64,000 nt of DNA, from NCBI RefSeq assembly GCF_029351045.1, contig NZ_JARKIN010000001.1, forward strand, positions 1,636,001 to 1,700,000, in the 5' to 3' direction. The notes beneath the pieces are model-generated. The model searched no databases. It had not been told where the DNA came from and saw only the letters and a program-made list of their open reading frames with translations. This document shows positions 16,797 to 26,765 of the stretch, piece by piece (positions within the stretch are counted from its first letter, which is position 1; each line of letters begins with the position of its first letter). Source of the DNA: Streptomyces sp. WMMB303. GTDB taxonomy: Bacteria; Actinomycetota; Actinomycetes; Streptomycetales; Streptomycetaceae. A program made the position numbers and the translations under genes.

Positions 16797-16804
16797 GCTC
16801 GGCC

Positions 16805-17623
16805 ATGGACGCCTCCTCCCCCGCCGGTACTCCCGCCGGCACCGCTCGGGCCTCCGCGGCCGAGGGACTGCGGTTCGCCTTCGGCACGTTGACCGTGCTG
16901 CCGGTGCGGGTCGCCCGCTGGGACCGGCCGGCCGCCCGCGCGGGCATGGTGTGCGCCCCCGCGGTCGGGCTGGTGGTGGGGGGCCTCGCCGCCGCGGCGG
17001 GGGCCGCACTGCTGCTGGGCGGCGCCTCCGCACTGCTGGCCGGGATCGCGAGCACGGCGGTGCCGGCCGTGCTGACCCGGGGACTGCACCTGGACGGGCT
17101 GGCCGATGTCGCCGACGGACTGGGCAGCGGGAAGCCCGCCGAGGCGGCACTGCGGGTGATGAAGCAGTCCGACATCGGACCCTTCGGCGTGGTCACCCTG
17201 GTGTTCGTGCTGCTCGCGCAGGTGGCCGCGCTCGCCGAGCTGTACGCCCGGGGGTGGGCCGCCGGTGCGGCCGGTGCGGTGGCCGCCGCCGTCGCCGCCC
17301 GCGGCGCGCTGACCCTCGCCGCCCGCCGGGGCGTACCCGCCGCACGGCCCGAGGGGCTGGGGGCCGCCGTCGCGCAGTCCGTGCCGCGGGCGGCGGCGCT
17401 GATCGCGGCGGGCTGCTGCGCCGTGCTGTCGGCCGGGTACGCCTGGCCGGCGGGCCGCACCGCCGCCGCGGCGGCAGCGGCCGGTACGGTCCTTGGGCTG
17501 TGCGCCGCCGAGCTGCTGCTGCGGCACTGCGTACGGCGGTTCGGGGGCGTGACGGGGGACGTCTTCGGCGGGGTGGCCGAGGCGGCGGCGAGCTGCACGC
17601 TGATGGTGGCGGTCCTGCTGTGA
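16805..17623 (+). CDS. cobS: Adenosylcobinamide-GDP ribazoletransferase (cobalamin synthase)
   Basis: A 272-residue integral membrane enzyme joining adenosylcobinamide-GDP and alpha-ribazole to finish the B12 nucleotide loop. The family motif LTRGLHLDGLADVADGLGSG, with its acidic Mg-binding residues, is near residue 95. KQSDIGPFGVVTLVFVLL follows, along with several hydrophobic segments and GVTGDVFGGVAEAAASCTLM at the end. The third of three cob genes here. It probably has its own promoter, since a 36-bp palindrome separates it from cobT. Confidence 0.93.
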   Translation: MDASSPAGTPAGTARASAAEGLRFAFGTLTVLPVRVARWDRPAARAGMVCAPAVGLVVGGLAAAAGAALLLGGASALLAGIASTAVPAVLTRGLHLDGLADVADGLGSGKPAEAALRVMKQSDIGPFGVVTLVFVLLAQVAALAELYARGWAAGAAGAVAAAVAARGALTLAARRGVPAARPEGLGAAVAQSVPRAAALIAAGCCAVLSAGYAWPAGRTAAAAAAAGTVLGLCAAELLLRHCVRRFGGVTGDVFGGVAEAAASCTLMVAVLL

Positions 17624-17768
17624 ACGCCACGGCCCGCCCCTGACGGGCCGGAAGGTGGCAGGAGGACCTGCGACGGGAAGAAGAGGGCGGGCATACCATG
17701 CCCGGAGCGTCCGAAACCGGAGGCGCTTCCCACTCCGGAGCCCTGTCCAGGAAGAAGGTCTTTCCCAC

Positions 17769-19331
17769 GTGTCTGCACTGACTCTCAGCACCTCGTCCGC
17801 TGCGACGCTGCGCGCGGACGCTGTCGTCATCGGTGTCGCAAAGGGCGGCTCCTCCGGCAAGGCCCGCCGGGCGGGCGGTCCAGCCGTCGTCCTCACCCCC
17901 GGCGCGGAAGCCGTGGACAAGGCGTACGGCGGGAAGCTGGCCGCGACGCTCGAGACACTCGGCGCCGGCGGCGGCGAGGGCGAGGTCACCAAGCTCCCGG
18001 CTCCGGCGAGCGGGGTGAAGGCCCCGCTGGTGCTCGCGGTCGGCCTGGGCGACGCCCCCGGCGAGCAGGAGACGTACGGCACCGAGGCGCTGCGCCGGGC
18101 GGCGGGGGCCGCGGCGCGCGCGCTGGCCGGCAGCCGGAAGGCCGGGTTCGCGCTGCCGCTGGAGGACGCCGAGGCGGTGGCTGCGGTCGCCGAGGGCGCG
18201 CTGCTGGGCGCCTACTCCTTCACCGCGTACCGGGGCAAGGGCAGCGAGTCCGCGGACGGCAAGGACGCCTCGGCGCCGCTGGCGGAGGTCGCGCTGCTCG
18301 GCGGCAAGCCGCGGGACAAGGCCCACAAGGCGGCCGTCGACCGGGCCCTGGTCGTCGCCGAGGAGGTGCACCGCGCCCGTGACCTGATCAACACCCCGGC
18401 CAACGGGCTGGACCCGAAGGCGTTCGCCGCCGAGGCCCGCGCCGCGGCCAAGGCGCACGGACTCACCTTCGAGGTGCTGGACGAGAAGGCGCTGACCAAG
18501 GGCGGCTACGGCGGCATCCTGGGAGTCGGCAACGGCTCCTCGCAGCCGCCGCGGCTGGTGCGGATCGGCTGGTCGCACCCGAAGGCGAAGACGTCCCTTG
18601 CGCTGGTCGGCAAGGGCATCACCTACGACTCGGGCGGCATCTCGCTCAAGCCGGCCGGCCACAACGAGACGATGAAGTGCGACATGAGCGGCGCCGCCGC
18701 CGTCTTCGCCGCGGTCGTCGCCGCCGCCCGGCTGGGGCTGCGGGCGAATGTGACCGGGTGGCTGGCGCTCGCGGAGAACATGCCGTCCGGCTCGGCCACC
18801 CGTCCGGGTGATGTGCTGACCATGTACAGCGGCAAGACCGTGGAGGTGCTCAACACCGACGCCGAGGGCCGGCTGGTGCTGGCGGACGCGCTGACCCGGG
18901 CCGGCGAGGAGGCGCCGGACGCGATCGTGGACGTGGCCACCCTGACCGGCGCGATGGTGCTGGCGCTGGGCAACCGGACCTTCGGGATCATGGCGAACGA
19001 CGACGGGTTCCGCGGCGCCGTGCACGAGTCGGCCGAGGAGGCGGGCGAGGCCGCCTGGCCGATGCCGCTGCCCGGGTACCTGCGCAAGAGCATGGACTCA
19101 CCCGTCGCCGACCTCGCCAACATCGGCGAGCGGATGGGCGGCGGACTGCTGGCCGGGGTCTTCCTGAAGGAGTTCGTCCCCGAGGACACCCGCTGGGCGC
19201 ACCTGGACATCGCCGGCCCGGCCTTCAACGAGTCCGGCCCCTTCGGCTACACGCCCAAGGGCGGCACGGGCTCGGCCGTCCGCACGCTGGTCCGGCTCGT
19301 GGAGCGCACCGCGGAGAGCGGTCTGGACTGA
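17769..19331 (+). CDS. pepA: Leucyl aminopeptidase (M17 family)
   Basis: A 520-residue cytosolic metallo-aminopeptidase that removes N-terminal residues from peptides. The M17 signature NTDAEGRLVLADAL is present, with metal/catalytic residues in VGKGITYDSGGISLKPAG and MKCDMSGAAAVF. The N-terminal half is the variable M17 regulatory domain. The GTG at 17769 follows an AGGAAGAAGG region. It lies between the cob genes and lpd, with an independent terminator at 19375-19418, so it is likely transcribed alone. Confidence 0.93.
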   Translation: MSALTLSTSSAATLRADAVVIGVAKGGSSGKARRAGGPAVVLTPGAEAVDKAYGGKLAATLETLGAGGGEGEVTKLPAPASGVKAPLVLAVGLGDAPGEQETYGTEALRRAAGAAARALAGSRKAGFALPLEDAEAVAAVAEGALLGAYSFTAYRGKGSESADGKDASAPLAEVALLGGKPRDKAHKAAVDRALVVAEEVHRARDLINTPANGLDPKAFAAEARAAAKAHGLTFEVLDEKALTKGGYGGILGVGNGSSQPPRLVRIGWSHPKAKTSLALVGKGITYDSGGISLKPAGHNETMKCDMSGAAAVFAAVVAAARLGLRANVTGWLALAENMPSGSATRPGDVLTMYSGKTVEVLNTDAEGRLVLADALTRAGEEAPDAIVDVATLTGAMVLALGNRTFGIMANDDGFRGAVHESAEEAGEAAWPMPLPGYLRKSMDSPVADLANIGERMGGGLLAGVFLKEFVPEDTRWAHLDIAGPAFNESGPFGYTPKGGTGSAVRTLVRLVERTAESGLD

Positions 19332-19374
19332 ACCACGCGGCGGGTGCGGGTCCACCGGGCCCCGCGCACCCGGC

Positions 19375-19418
19375 GCGGCCCCGGCCGCCCATCGGCGCCG
19401 GTGGGCGGCCGGGGCCGC
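19375..19418 (+). terminator. Stem-loop terminator of pepA, 17-bp perfect stem
   Basis: Positions 19375-19391 pair with 19402-19418 around a 10-nt loop, 44 bp after the pepA stop. Confidence 0.7.
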
Positions 19419-19626
19419 ACGCCCGGGCCCGGTTTTCCCGGGTAGCGGGGGCCCGCGTCCCGGTTTCCGGCAACAGGTGCGAAGATGGATGACCGGCAGG
19501 ACAGGGCCCCGCACGGCTTGACAGAAGCCGACACGACAAGGGCCGAGCAGACACACAGCGGCCGAACCTCAAGCCGCCCGGTCACAGGAGACCGGCTACG
19601 GCGTACCCATGCATGGAGGACGTGAC

Positions 19627-21015
19627 GTGGCGAACGACGCCAGCACCGTTTTCGACCTAGTGATCCTCGGGGGCGGCAGCGGCGGTTATGCCGCCGCCCT
19701 TCGCGCCGCGCAGCTCGGTCTCGACGTCGCCCTGATCGAGAAGGACAAGCTGGGCGGTACCTGCCTGCACCGGGGCTGCATCCCGACCAAGGCGCTGCTG
19801 CACGCGGGCGAGGTGGCCGACCAGTCCCGCGAGAGCGCCGAGTTCGGCGTCAAGACCTCGTTCGAGGGCATCGACATGGCCGGTGTCCACAAGTACAAGG
19901 ACGGCGTGATCTCCGGCCTCTACAAGGGCCTGCAGGGGCTGGTCGCCTCCCGCAAGGTCACCTACGTGGAGGGCGCCGGCCACCTCTCCTCGCCGACCTC
20001 GGTCGACGTCAACGGCCAGCGCTACGAGGGCCGCCACATCCTGCTGGCGACCGGTTCGGTGCCGAAGTCGCTGCCGGGTCTGACCATCGACCACGAGCGC
20101 ATCATCAGCTCCGACGACGCGCTGGTCATGGACCGGGTCCCGAAGTCCGCGATCATCCTGGGCGGCGGCGTCATCGGCGTCGAGTTCGCCTCGGCGTGGA
20201 AGTCCTTCGGCGCGGACGTCACCGTCGTCGAGGGCCTCAAGCACCTGGTGCCGGCCGAGGACGAGAACAGCTCCAAGCTCCTGGAGCGCGCCTTCCGCAA
20301 GCGCGGCATCAAGTTCAACCTGGGCACCTTCTTCGACAAGGCCGAGTACACCGACGGCGGCGTCAAGGTCACCCTGGCCGACGGCAAGGAGTTCGAGGCC
20401 GAGGTGCTGCTGGTCGCCATCGGCCGCGGCCCGGTCTCCGAGGGCCTGGGCTACGAGGAGGCCGGGGTCGCCGTGGACCGCGGCTTCGTGACGGTCGACG
20501 AGTACTGCCGCACCGGCGTCCCGACGATCTCCGCCGTCGGCGACCTGATCCCCACCCTGCAGCTCGCACACGTGGGCTTCGCCGAGGGCATCCTGGTCGC
20601 GGAGCGGCTGGCGGGCCTGAACCCGGTTCCGGTGGACTACGCCGGGGTACCGCGCGTGACCTACTGCAACCCGGAGGTGGCCTCGGTCGGCCTCACCGAG
20701 GAGCAGGCCAAGGAGCGGTACGGTGCCGACAAGGTCGTCACGCTCAAGTACAACCTCGCGGGCAACGGCAAGAGCAAGATCCTCAAGACGGCAGGCGAGG
20801 TGAAGCTCGTCCAGGAGCGCGACGGTGCCGTGGTCGGCGTCCACATGGTCGGTGACCGCATGGGTGAGCAGGTGGCCGAGGCCCAGCTCATCTACAACTG
20901 GGAGGCGCTGCCCGCCGAGGTGGCCCAGCTCGTCCACGCCCACCCGACGCAGACCGAGGCGCTCGGCGAGGCCCACCTGGCGCTGGCCGGCAAGCCGCTG
21001 CACTCCCACGACTGA
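19627..21015 (+). CDS. lpdA: Dihydrolipoyl dehydrogenase (E3)
   Basis: A 462-residue flavoenzyme that reoxidises dihydrolipoyl groups of the 2-oxoacid dehydrogenase complexes, passing electrons to NAD. The FAD-binding motif is VILGGGSGGYAAALRAAQ and the redox disulfide is in GGTCLHRGCIPTKALLHAGE. The NAD motif is ILGGGVIGVEFASAW, and the active-site His lies in VHAHPTQTEALGEAHLAL. The GTG at 19627 has GGAGG 7 nt upstream. An ATG at 19609 overlaps that ribosome site and was not chosen. sucB follows after 61 bp, so the two form an operon. Confidence 0.95.
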   Translation: MANDASTVFDLVILGGGSGGYAAALRAAQLGLDVALIEKDKLGGTCLHRGCIPTKALLHAGEVADQSRESAEFGVKTSFEGIDMAGVHKYKDGVISGLYKGLQGLVASRKVTYVEGAGHLSSPTSVDVNGQRYEGRHILLATGSVPKSLPGLTIDHERIISSDDALVMDRVPKSAIILGGGVIGVEFASAWKSFGADVTVVEGLKHLVPAEDENSSKLLERAFRKRGIKFNLGTFFDKAEYTDGGVKVTLADGKEFEAEVLLVAIGRGPVSEGLGYEEAGVAVDRGFVTVDEYCRTGVPTISAVGDLIPTLQLAHVGFAEGILVAERLAGLNPVPVDYAGVPRVTYCNPEVASVGLTEEQAKERYGADKVVTLKYNLAGNGKSKILKTAGEVKLVQERDGAVVGVHMVGDRMGEQVAEAQLIYNWEALPAEVAQLVHAHPTQTEALGEAHLALAGKPLHSHD

Positions 21016-21076
21016 CCGCCGAGTTCGAGTCAGGGCGCGACCCATCCGCACAGCTTTGTAAGGAGCAACAGGAACC

Positions 21077-22870
21077 ATGGCGGTTTCCGTAACCCTGCCG
21101 GCGCTCGGCGAGAGCGTGACCGAGGGCACCGTCACCCGATGGCTGAAGGCCGAGGGTGAGCACATCGAGGCCGACGAGCCGCTGCTCGAGGTCTCCACCG
21201 ACAAGGTCGACACCGAGATCCCGGCCCCCGCGTCCGGAACCATCTCCTCCATCAAGGTCGCCGAGGACGAGACGGTGGAGGTCGGCGCCGAGCTGGCCGT
21301 CATCGACGACGGCTCCGGCGCACCGGCCGCGGCGCCGGCGGCCGAGGAGCCCGCCGCCGCACCGGCGGCCGAGCCCGAGCAGCCCGCGGCGCCGGCCCAG
21401 CCCGAGCCCGCCGCGGCCCCCACCGCCGGGGGCGGCGCCGAGGGCACCGACGTGGTGCTGCCCGCCCTGGGCGAGTCCGTCACCGAGGGCACCGTCACCC
21501 GCTGGCTGAAGCAGGTCGGTGACGAGGTCGAGGCCGACGAGCCGCTGCTCGAGGTCTCCACCGACAAGGTCGACACCGAGATCCCGGCCCCCACCGCCGG
21601 TACTCTGCTGGAGATCAGCGTCGGCGAGGACGAGACGGCGGAGGTCGGCGCCAAGCTGGCCGTCATCGGTGCAGCCGGTGCCGCGGCGCCGGCACCGGCC
21701 GAGCAGGCTCCGGCGGCCCCCGCGGAGCCCACCCCGGCCCCGCAGGCCCCCGCTGCCGCTCCGGCGCAGCCCGCGGCGCCGCAGACGCCTCCGGAGCCCT
21801 CGCAGGCCCAGCCCGCCCCGGCGCAGCCCGCACAGCCGGCCCCGCAGGCCCAACCCGCCCCGGCGGCTCCCGCTCCGGCTGCGGCCCCCGCCCCGGCCGC
21901 GCAGGCCCCGGCCGCACCCGCCCCGGCTCCGGCTCCGGAGAGCGACGGCGCCTACGTGACGCCGCTGGTCCGCAAGCTGGCCGCCGAGCAGGGCGTCGAC
22001 CTCTCCGCGGTGCGCGGCAGCGGCGTCGGCGGCCGGATCCGCAAGCAGGACGTCATCGAGGCAGCCGAGGCCAAGAAGGCGCAGGCCCCGGCCGCGGCGC
22101 CCGCCGCCGCTTCGGCCGCCCCGAAGTCGCCGAAGCTGGAGCCGTCGCCGCTGCGCGGTCAGACGGTGAAGATGCCGCGGATCCGCAAGCTCATCGCGGA
22201 CAACATGATGAAGGCGCTGCACAGCCAGGCGCAGCTCTCCACCGTCGTCGAGGTGGACGTCACCCGGGTCATGCAGCTCCGGGCCCGGGCGAAGGACTCC
22301 TTCGCGGCACGCGAGGGCGTCAAGCTCTCGCCGATGCCGTTCTTCGTGCAGGCGGCGGCCGAGGCGCTGAAGGCGCACCCGTCCGTCAACGCGCGGCTGA
22401 ACGACGACGGCACCATCACCTACCACGACGTGGAGAACATCGGCGTCGCGGTGGACTCGGAGAAGGGCCTGATGGTCCCGGTCATCAAGGAGGCCGGGAA
22501 CCTCAACCTGGCGGGCATCGCCCGCAAGACCGCCGATCTGGCCAAGAAGGTCCGCGAGGGCGGGCTGGGCCCGGACGACATGTCCGGCGGCACGTTCACG
22601 ATCAGCAACACCGGTTCGCGGGGCGCGCTCTTCGACACCATCATCGTGAACTACCCGCAGGTCGCCGAGCTGGGCATCGGTGCCACCGTGCGCCGCCCGA
22701 TGGTGATCAACCACCCGGACCTGGGCGAGACCATCGCGATCCGCGACATGGTCTACCTGACCCTGTCCTACGACCACCAGCTCGTGGACGGCGCCGACGC
22801 CGCCCGCTACCTCAACGACGTCAAGGCCCGCCTGGAGGCCGGCGAGTTCGAGGGCGAGCTGGGGCTGTAG
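21077..22870 (+). CDS. sucB: 2-oxoglutarate dehydrogenase E2 (dihydrolipoamide succinyltransferase), two lipoyl domains
   Basis: A 597-residue E2 subunit with two N-terminal lipoyl domains (lipoyl lysines K43 and K164, both in STDKVDTEIP) joined by Ala/Pro-rich linkers. A peripheral subunit-binding domain near residue 295 reads YVTPLVRKLAAEQGVDLS, then GSGVGGRIRKQDV. The catalytic acyltransferase domain ends with the active-site DHQLVDGADAARYLND. In actinobacteria such E2 proteins may serve both pyruvate and 2-oxoglutarate complexes, so the sucB label is the conventional choice. Lpd is directly upstream and aceE lies beyond the GntR gene. A strong terminator follows. Confidence 0.93.
   Translation: MAVSVTLPALGESVTEGTVTRWLKAEGEHIEADEPLLEVSTDKVDTEIPAPASGTISSIKVAEDETVEVGAELAVIDDGSGAPAAAPAAEEPAAAPAAEPEQPAAPAQPEPAAAPTAGGGAEGTDVVLPALGESVTEGTVTRWLKQVGDEVEADEPLLEVSTDKVDTEIPAPTAGTLLEISVGEDETAEVGAKLAVIGAAGAAAPAPAEQAPAAPAEPTPAPQAPAAAPAQPAAPQTPPEPSQAQPAPAQPAQPAPQAQPAPAAPAPAAAPAPAAQAPAAPAPAPAPESDGAYVTPLVRKLAAEQGVDLSAVRGSGVGGRIRKQDVIEAAEAKKAQAPAAAPAAASAAPKSPKLEPSPLRGQTVKMPRIRKLIADNMMKALHSQAQLSTVVEVDVTRVMQLRARAKDSFAAREGVKLSPMPFFVQAAAEALKAHPSVNARLNDDGTITYHDVENIGVAVDSEKGLMVPVIKEAGNLNLAGIARKTADLAKKVREGGLGPDDMSGGTFTISNTGSRGALFDTIIVNYPQVAELGIGATVRRPMVINHPDLGETIAIRDMVYLTLSYDHQLVDGADAARYLNDVKARLEAGEFEGELGL
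21165..21592 (+). repeat. 65-bp perfect direct repeat in the two lipoyl-domain coding units
   Basis: Positions 21165-21229 and 21528-21592 are identical, 363 bp (121 codons) apart and in phase. Each copy encodes the lipoylation loop including EADEPLLEVSTDKVDTEIPA. Confidence 0.9.
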
Positions 22871-22890
22871 CCCGCGGTCGCCGCGTACCG

Positions 22891-22926
22891 AAGGTGCCCC
22901 CGCCACGGTTGTGGCGGGGGCACCTT
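22891..22926 (+). terminator. Stem-loop terminator of sucB, 16-bp perfect stem
   Basis: Positions 22891-22906 pair with 22911-22926 around GGTT, 21 bp after the sucB stop. Confidence 0.8.
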
Positions 22927-23153
22927 TCGTGGCCGGCGCCGTACTGGACGGCCCACCGGGCGACGCGGCCGGTGCGGCCTCTGCACGCCGGACATTCCGC
23001 GGTCCTGCCTGTCCGCCGCGGTGCCGGTCGGCGGACCGGTCTGCGACGCCGGAGCAGTCGCGTGACGGATACCTCACCGTACGCAGTGGCACTGCGTGCC
23101 CGGTCACGCCGTATCGTCGAGGGGCCCACCACCTCGTTGCGAGGAGCATCTTC

Positions 23154-23783
23154 ATGACCCCGCCCGTCGTCCAGTCGCTGCGCGAGCAGATCCGCGAGCA
23201 TCTCGTGGAGGGGATCGTCAGCGGGCGGTGGAAGCCCGGCGAGCGGATCGTGGAGCGGCGGATCGCGGTGGAGCTGGAGGTCAGCCAGACGCCGGTGCGG
23301 GAGGCGCTGCGGGAGCTGGAGGCGCTGCGGCTGATCGAGTCGGCACCGAACAAGGGCGTGCGGGTGCGCGAGCTGTCGGCGGCGGACCTGGAGGAGATCT
23401 ACCCGGTGCGGGCCGGGCTGGAGCAGATCGCCGCCGAGTTGGCGGTGCCCCGGCTGGCCGGGGACGTGTCCGCGCTGCGGCCCCATGTGGAGGCGCTGTA
23501 CGAGGCGGACCGGCTCGGGGACGGGGAGGCCCAGGTGCGGCACACGGTGGCCTTCCACCGGGAGCTGGTGCGTGCCGCGGGCAACAGTGTGCTGCTGCAC
23601 ACCTGGGAGGGGCTGGGGATCGAGGTGTGGACGGCGCTGTCGATCCGCTGGCTCGGCACGGTGCAGGAGTCGTACGCGGAGGAGCACGAGGCGGTCATGG
23701 CGGCCATCGAGCGCCGCGACCCGCAGATCGGCGCGCTGGTCAAGGAGCACGTGCTGGGCTGCGCGCCCGCTCCGCGGGACTGA
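23154..23783 (+). CDS. GntR-family (FadR-type) transcriptional regulator
   Basis: A 209-residue repressor-like protein. The winged helix-turn-helix (about residues 1-70) contains GRWKPGERIVERRIAVELEVSQTPVREALRELEALRLIE. The all-helical C-terminal domain (about 85-205) fits the FCD ligand-binding family, with YPVRAGLEQIAAELA and HRELVRAAGNSVLL. The ATG at 23154 has GAGGAGC upstream. It lies on the same strand directly before aceE, and the 219-bp gap holds two palindromes, so it probably responds to a pyruvate-related metabolite and controls aceE. That target is inferred from position. Confidence 0.88.
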   Translation: MTPPVVQSLREQIREHLVEGIVSGRWKPGERIVERRIAVELEVSQTPVREALRELEALRLIESAPNKGVRVRELSAADLEEIYPVRAGLEQIAAELAVPRLAGDVSALRPHVEALYEADRLGDGEAQVRHTVAFHRELVRAAGNSVLLHTWEGLGIEVWTALSIRWLGTVQESYAEEHEAVMAAIERRDPQIGALVKEHVLGCAPAPRD

Positions 23784-23792
23784 GGGGCAGTC

Positions 23793-23829
23793 TGGCATTC
23801 GGTGCCGAATTTCGGGGCACGGAATGCCA
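23793..23829. promoter_or_regulatory. Inverted pair of 14-bp sites upstream of aceE
   Basis: TGGCATTCGGTGCC (23793-23806) faces GGCACGGAATGCCA (23816-23829), matching at 13 of 14 positions as inverted copies. The left copy also overlaps ATTCGG-TG-CCGAAT. Candidate operator of the adjacent GntR regulator or another factor controlling aceE. Confidence 0.5.
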
Positions 23830-23866
23830 TTTTCGGTCTGCGGGCAGGTTTTCCCTTCAGAACCTT

Positions 23867-23883
23867 TGATCGATCATCGATCA
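23867..23883. promoter_or_regulatory. 17-bp perfect palindrome upstream of aceE
   Basis: TGATCGATCATCGATCA reads the same on both strands around a central C. It lies 120 bp before the aceE start codon in a locally A/T-rich segment, where a promoter is expected. Confidence 0.5.
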
Positions 23884-24002
23884 GAGGCGTACAGTCCCTT
23901 CGTTGGGTTCCCCTGTCCTGCCCGTCAGGGTCCACGACCCACCCGCACAACCGCCCTCCCGACCCCGTTTGGAGGGGCCTACACGTCCGGAAGGTGGCCA
24001 CC

Positions 24003-26693
24003 ATGCCCGATCCCGTACGCCCGTGTCCGAGCGAGCTGGACCAGCTCCCGGACCGTGATCCGCAGGAGACCGGCGAGTGGCGCGAGTCGCTCGACGCCGT
24101 CGCGGCACACGCGGGCGACGAACGAGCCGCGTACCTGGTGCGTCGTACCGTCGAGCACGCCCGGAACAGCGGCCTGGCCGTACCGGCGCTGCTGGAGACG
24201 GAGTACGTCAACACGATCCCGACCTCGGCCGAGCCCGCCTTTCCGGGCGACGAGGCGATGGAGTCCCGCATCACGGCGTGGAACCGCTGGAACGCGGCGG
24301 CCATGGTCACCCGCGGCAGCCGCCAGGGGCTCGGCGGCCACATAGCCACCTTCGCCTCGGCCGCCTGGCTCTACGAGACCGGCTTCCAGCACTTCTTCCG
24401 CGGGAAGGAGGGCGCGGACGGTTCCGGCGACCAGCTCTATGTCCAGGGGCACGCCTCCCCCGGCGTCTACGCCCGCGCCTTCCTCGACGGACGGCTCACC
24501 GAGGCGCATCTGGACCGCTTCCGGCAGGAGGCCGGCGGCGAGGGCCTGCCCTCGTACCCGCACCCGCGGCGGCTGCCCTGGCTGTGGGAGTTCCCCACCG
24601 TCTCCATGGGCCTGGGCCCGATCTCGGCGATCTACCAGGCGCGGTTCAACCGCTATCTGACCCACCGCGGCATCAAGGACACCGCCGGATCGCACGTGTG
24701 GGCCTTCCTCGGCGACGGCGAGATGGACGAGCCGGAGTCGACGGCGGCGCTGGCCCTGGCCGGGCGCGAGCAGCTGGACAACCTCACCTTCGTGATCAAC
24801 TGCAACCTCCAGCGCCTCGACGGACCGGTGCGGGCCAACTTCAAGATCGTGCAGGAGCTGGAGACCCAGTTCCGCGCGGCCGGGTGGAACGTCGTCAAGT
24901 CGCTGTGGGGCAGCGCCTGGGACGAGGTCTTCGCACTGGACACCACCGGTGCGCTGACCCGGCGGCTGCGCGAGGTGCCGGACGCGCAGTTCCAGACCTA
25001 TGCCACCCGCGACGCGGCCTACATCCGCGAGCACTTCTTCGGCGCCTCCCCCGCGCTCGCCGAACTCGGCAGGCTGCTGACCGACGACAAGATCACCGAG
25101 CTGTTCACCGCCTCCCGCGCCGGCCACGAGCCTCGCAAGGTGTACGCGGCCTACAAGGCGGCCGTCGAGCACAAGGGCGCGCCGACGGTGATCCTGGCGC
25201 AGACGGTCAAGGGCTGGACGCTGGGCCCGGGCTTCGAGTCCCGCAACGCCAACCACCAGATGAAGAAGCTCACGGGCAAGGAGTTCCGCGCCATGCGGGA
25301 CCTGCTGGAGCTGCCGATTCCGGACAGCAAGCTGGACGACGAGCTGGTGCCGTACGTCCACCCGGGTGCCGACTCCCCCGAGGTGCGCTACCTCCAGGAG
25401 CGGCGCGCCGAGCTGGGCGGCCCGGCCCCGGCCCGCAAGGTGCACCCCGTCGGCCTGCCCGCGCCCGCCGACAAACCCTTCGACGTGCTCAAGAAGGGCT
25501 CCGGCTCGCAGGAGATCGCCACCACGATGGCGTTCGTGCGGCTGGTCAAGGACCTGATGCGGGACAAGGAGACCGGGAAGCGCTGGGTACCGATCGTGCC
25601 CGACGAGGCCCGCACCTTCGGCATGGAGTCGCTGTTCCCGTCGGCCGGCATCTACTCGCCGCTCGGTCAGAACTACGACCCGGTCGATCGCGACCAGCTG
25701 CTGTACTACAAGGAAGCCAAGGAAGGCCAGATCCTCAACGAGGGGATCACGGAGGCCGGTTCGCTGGCGGACTTCACCGCGGCCGCCACGTCGTACGCCA
25801 CCCACGGCGAACCGATGATCCCGTTCTACATCTTCTACTCGATGTTCGGGTTCCAGCGCACCGCGGACCAGTTCTGGGCGCTGGCCGACCAGCTCGGCCG
25901 CGGGTTCGTCATCGGCGCCACCGCGGGCCGCACCACGATGACCGGTGAGGGGCTCCAGCACGCCGACGGCCACTCGCACCTGCTGGCCTCCACCAATCCG
26001 GCGGTCGTCTCCTACGATCCGGCGTTCGCCTACGAGGTCGGCGCCATCGTCAAGGACGGCCTGCGCCGGATGTACGGTCCGGACGCGGCGGCGCAAGAGG
26101 ACGTCTTCTACTACCTGACGGTCTACAACGAGACCAAGGTGCAGCCGCCCATGCCCGCGGGCGAGGGCGTCGAGGAGGGCATCCTCAAGGGCCTGTACCG
26201 CTTCCAGGAGGCGGAGGGCGCCGCCGACGACGCGCCGCGCATCCAGCTCCTGGCCTCCGGTACGGCGATCCACTGGGTGCTGGAGGCGCAGCGGATCCTC
26301 GCCGAGGAGTGGGGCGTGGCGGCCGACGTGTGGTCGGCGCCGTCCTGGACGGAGCTGCGGCGCGAGGCCATGGAGTGCGACGCCGCGGCGCTGCGCGGCG
26401 AGGAGCGGGTGCCGTACGTGACCCGTGCGCTGGAGGGCGCTCCCGGTCCGGTGCTGGCGGTCAGCGACTGGATGCGGGCCGTGCCCGACCAGATCAGCCA
26501 GTGGGTGGAGCAGGACTGGGCCTCGCTGGGCACGGACGGGTTCGGGCTCTCCGACACCCGGGAGGCAGCGCGCCGCTACTTCGGGGTGGACGCCGAGTCG
26601 GTCGTCGTCGCCGCGCTGTCCCGGCTCGCGCGGCGGAGCGAGGTCAAGGCGGAGGACGTCCGCCGCGCCGCCGAGAAGTACGGCCTGGCCTGA
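24003..26693 (+). CDS. aceE: Pyruvate dehydrogenase E1, homodimeric type
   Basis: An 896-residue thiamine-diphosphate enzyme that decarboxylates pyruvate and acetylates the E2 lipoyl group. Length and order fit the homodimeric AceE family: an N-terminal region with ETEYVNTIP and [11 protein letters not shown], the ThDP motif [10 protein letters not shown] continuing to [13 protein letters not shown] near residue 235, the transketolase pyrimidine-binding region with [12 protein letters not shown], and [20 protein letters not shown]. The ATG at 24003 follows GGAAGGTGGCCACC. The E2 and E3 partners are encoded just upstream by sucB and lpdA. Palindromes in the preceding gap suggest local regulation. 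Confidence 0.95.
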   Translation: MPDPVRPCPSELDQLPDRDPQETGEWRESLDAVAAHAGDERAAYLVRRTVEHARNSGLAVPALLETEYVNTIPTSAEPAFPGDEAMESRITAWNRWNAAAMVTRGSRQGLGGHIATFASAAWLYETGFQHFFRGKEGADGSGDQLYVQGHASPGVYARAFLDGRLTEAHLDRFRQEAGGEGLPSYPHPRRLPWLWEFPTVSMGLGPISAIYQARFNRYLTHRGIKDTAGSHVWAFLGDGEMDEPESTAALALAGREQLDNLTFVINCNLQRLDGPVRANFKIVQELETQFRAAGWNVVKSLWGSAWDEVFALDTTGALTRRLREVPDAQFQTYATRDAAYIREHFFGASPALAELGRLLTDDKITELFTASRAGHEPRKVYAAYKAAVEHKGAPTVILAQTVKGWTLGPGFESRNANHQMKKLTGKEFRAMRDLLELPIPDSKLDDELVPYVHPGADSPEVRYLQERRAELGGPAPARKVHPVGLPAPADKPFDVLKKGSGSQEIATTMAFVRLVKDLMRDKETGKRWVPIVPDEARTFGMESLFPSAGIYSPLGQNYDPVDRDQLLYYKEAKEGQILNEGITEAGSLADFTAAATSYATHGEPMIPFYIFYSMFGFQRTADQFWALADQLGRGFVIGATAGRTTMTGEGLQHADGHSHLLASTNPAVVSYDPAFAYEVGAIVKDGLRRMYGPDAAAQEDVFYYLTVYNETKVQPPMPAGEGVEEGILKGLYRFQEAEGAADDAPRIQLLASGTAIHWVLEAQRILAEEWGVAADVWSAPSWTELRREAMECDAAALRGEERVPYVTRALEGAPGPVLAVSDWMRAVPDQISQWVEQDWASLGTDGFGLSDTREAARRYFGVDAESVVVAALSRLARRSEVKAEDVRRAAEKYGLA

Positions 26694-26698
26694 CACAG

Positions 26699-26746
26699 CC
26701 GCGGCGTCCCGCGCGGCTCGGAAGAGCCCGGTGGGGGACGCCGCGG
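26699..26746 (+). terminator. Stem-loop after aceE, 12-bp outer stem
   Basis: CCGCGGCGTCCC (26699-26710) pairs with GGGACGCCGCGG (26735-26746), enclosing a second small hairpin. It begins 6 bp after the aceE stop. Confidence 0.6.
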
Positions 26747-26765
26747 AAGAGCACAGCGGAAGCAT

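Noticed and set aside
20888..23353. 821-codon minus-strand frame opposite sucB and the GntR gene
   Set aside because: Gly/Arg repeats mirror the Ala/Pro linkers of SucB; not a protein.
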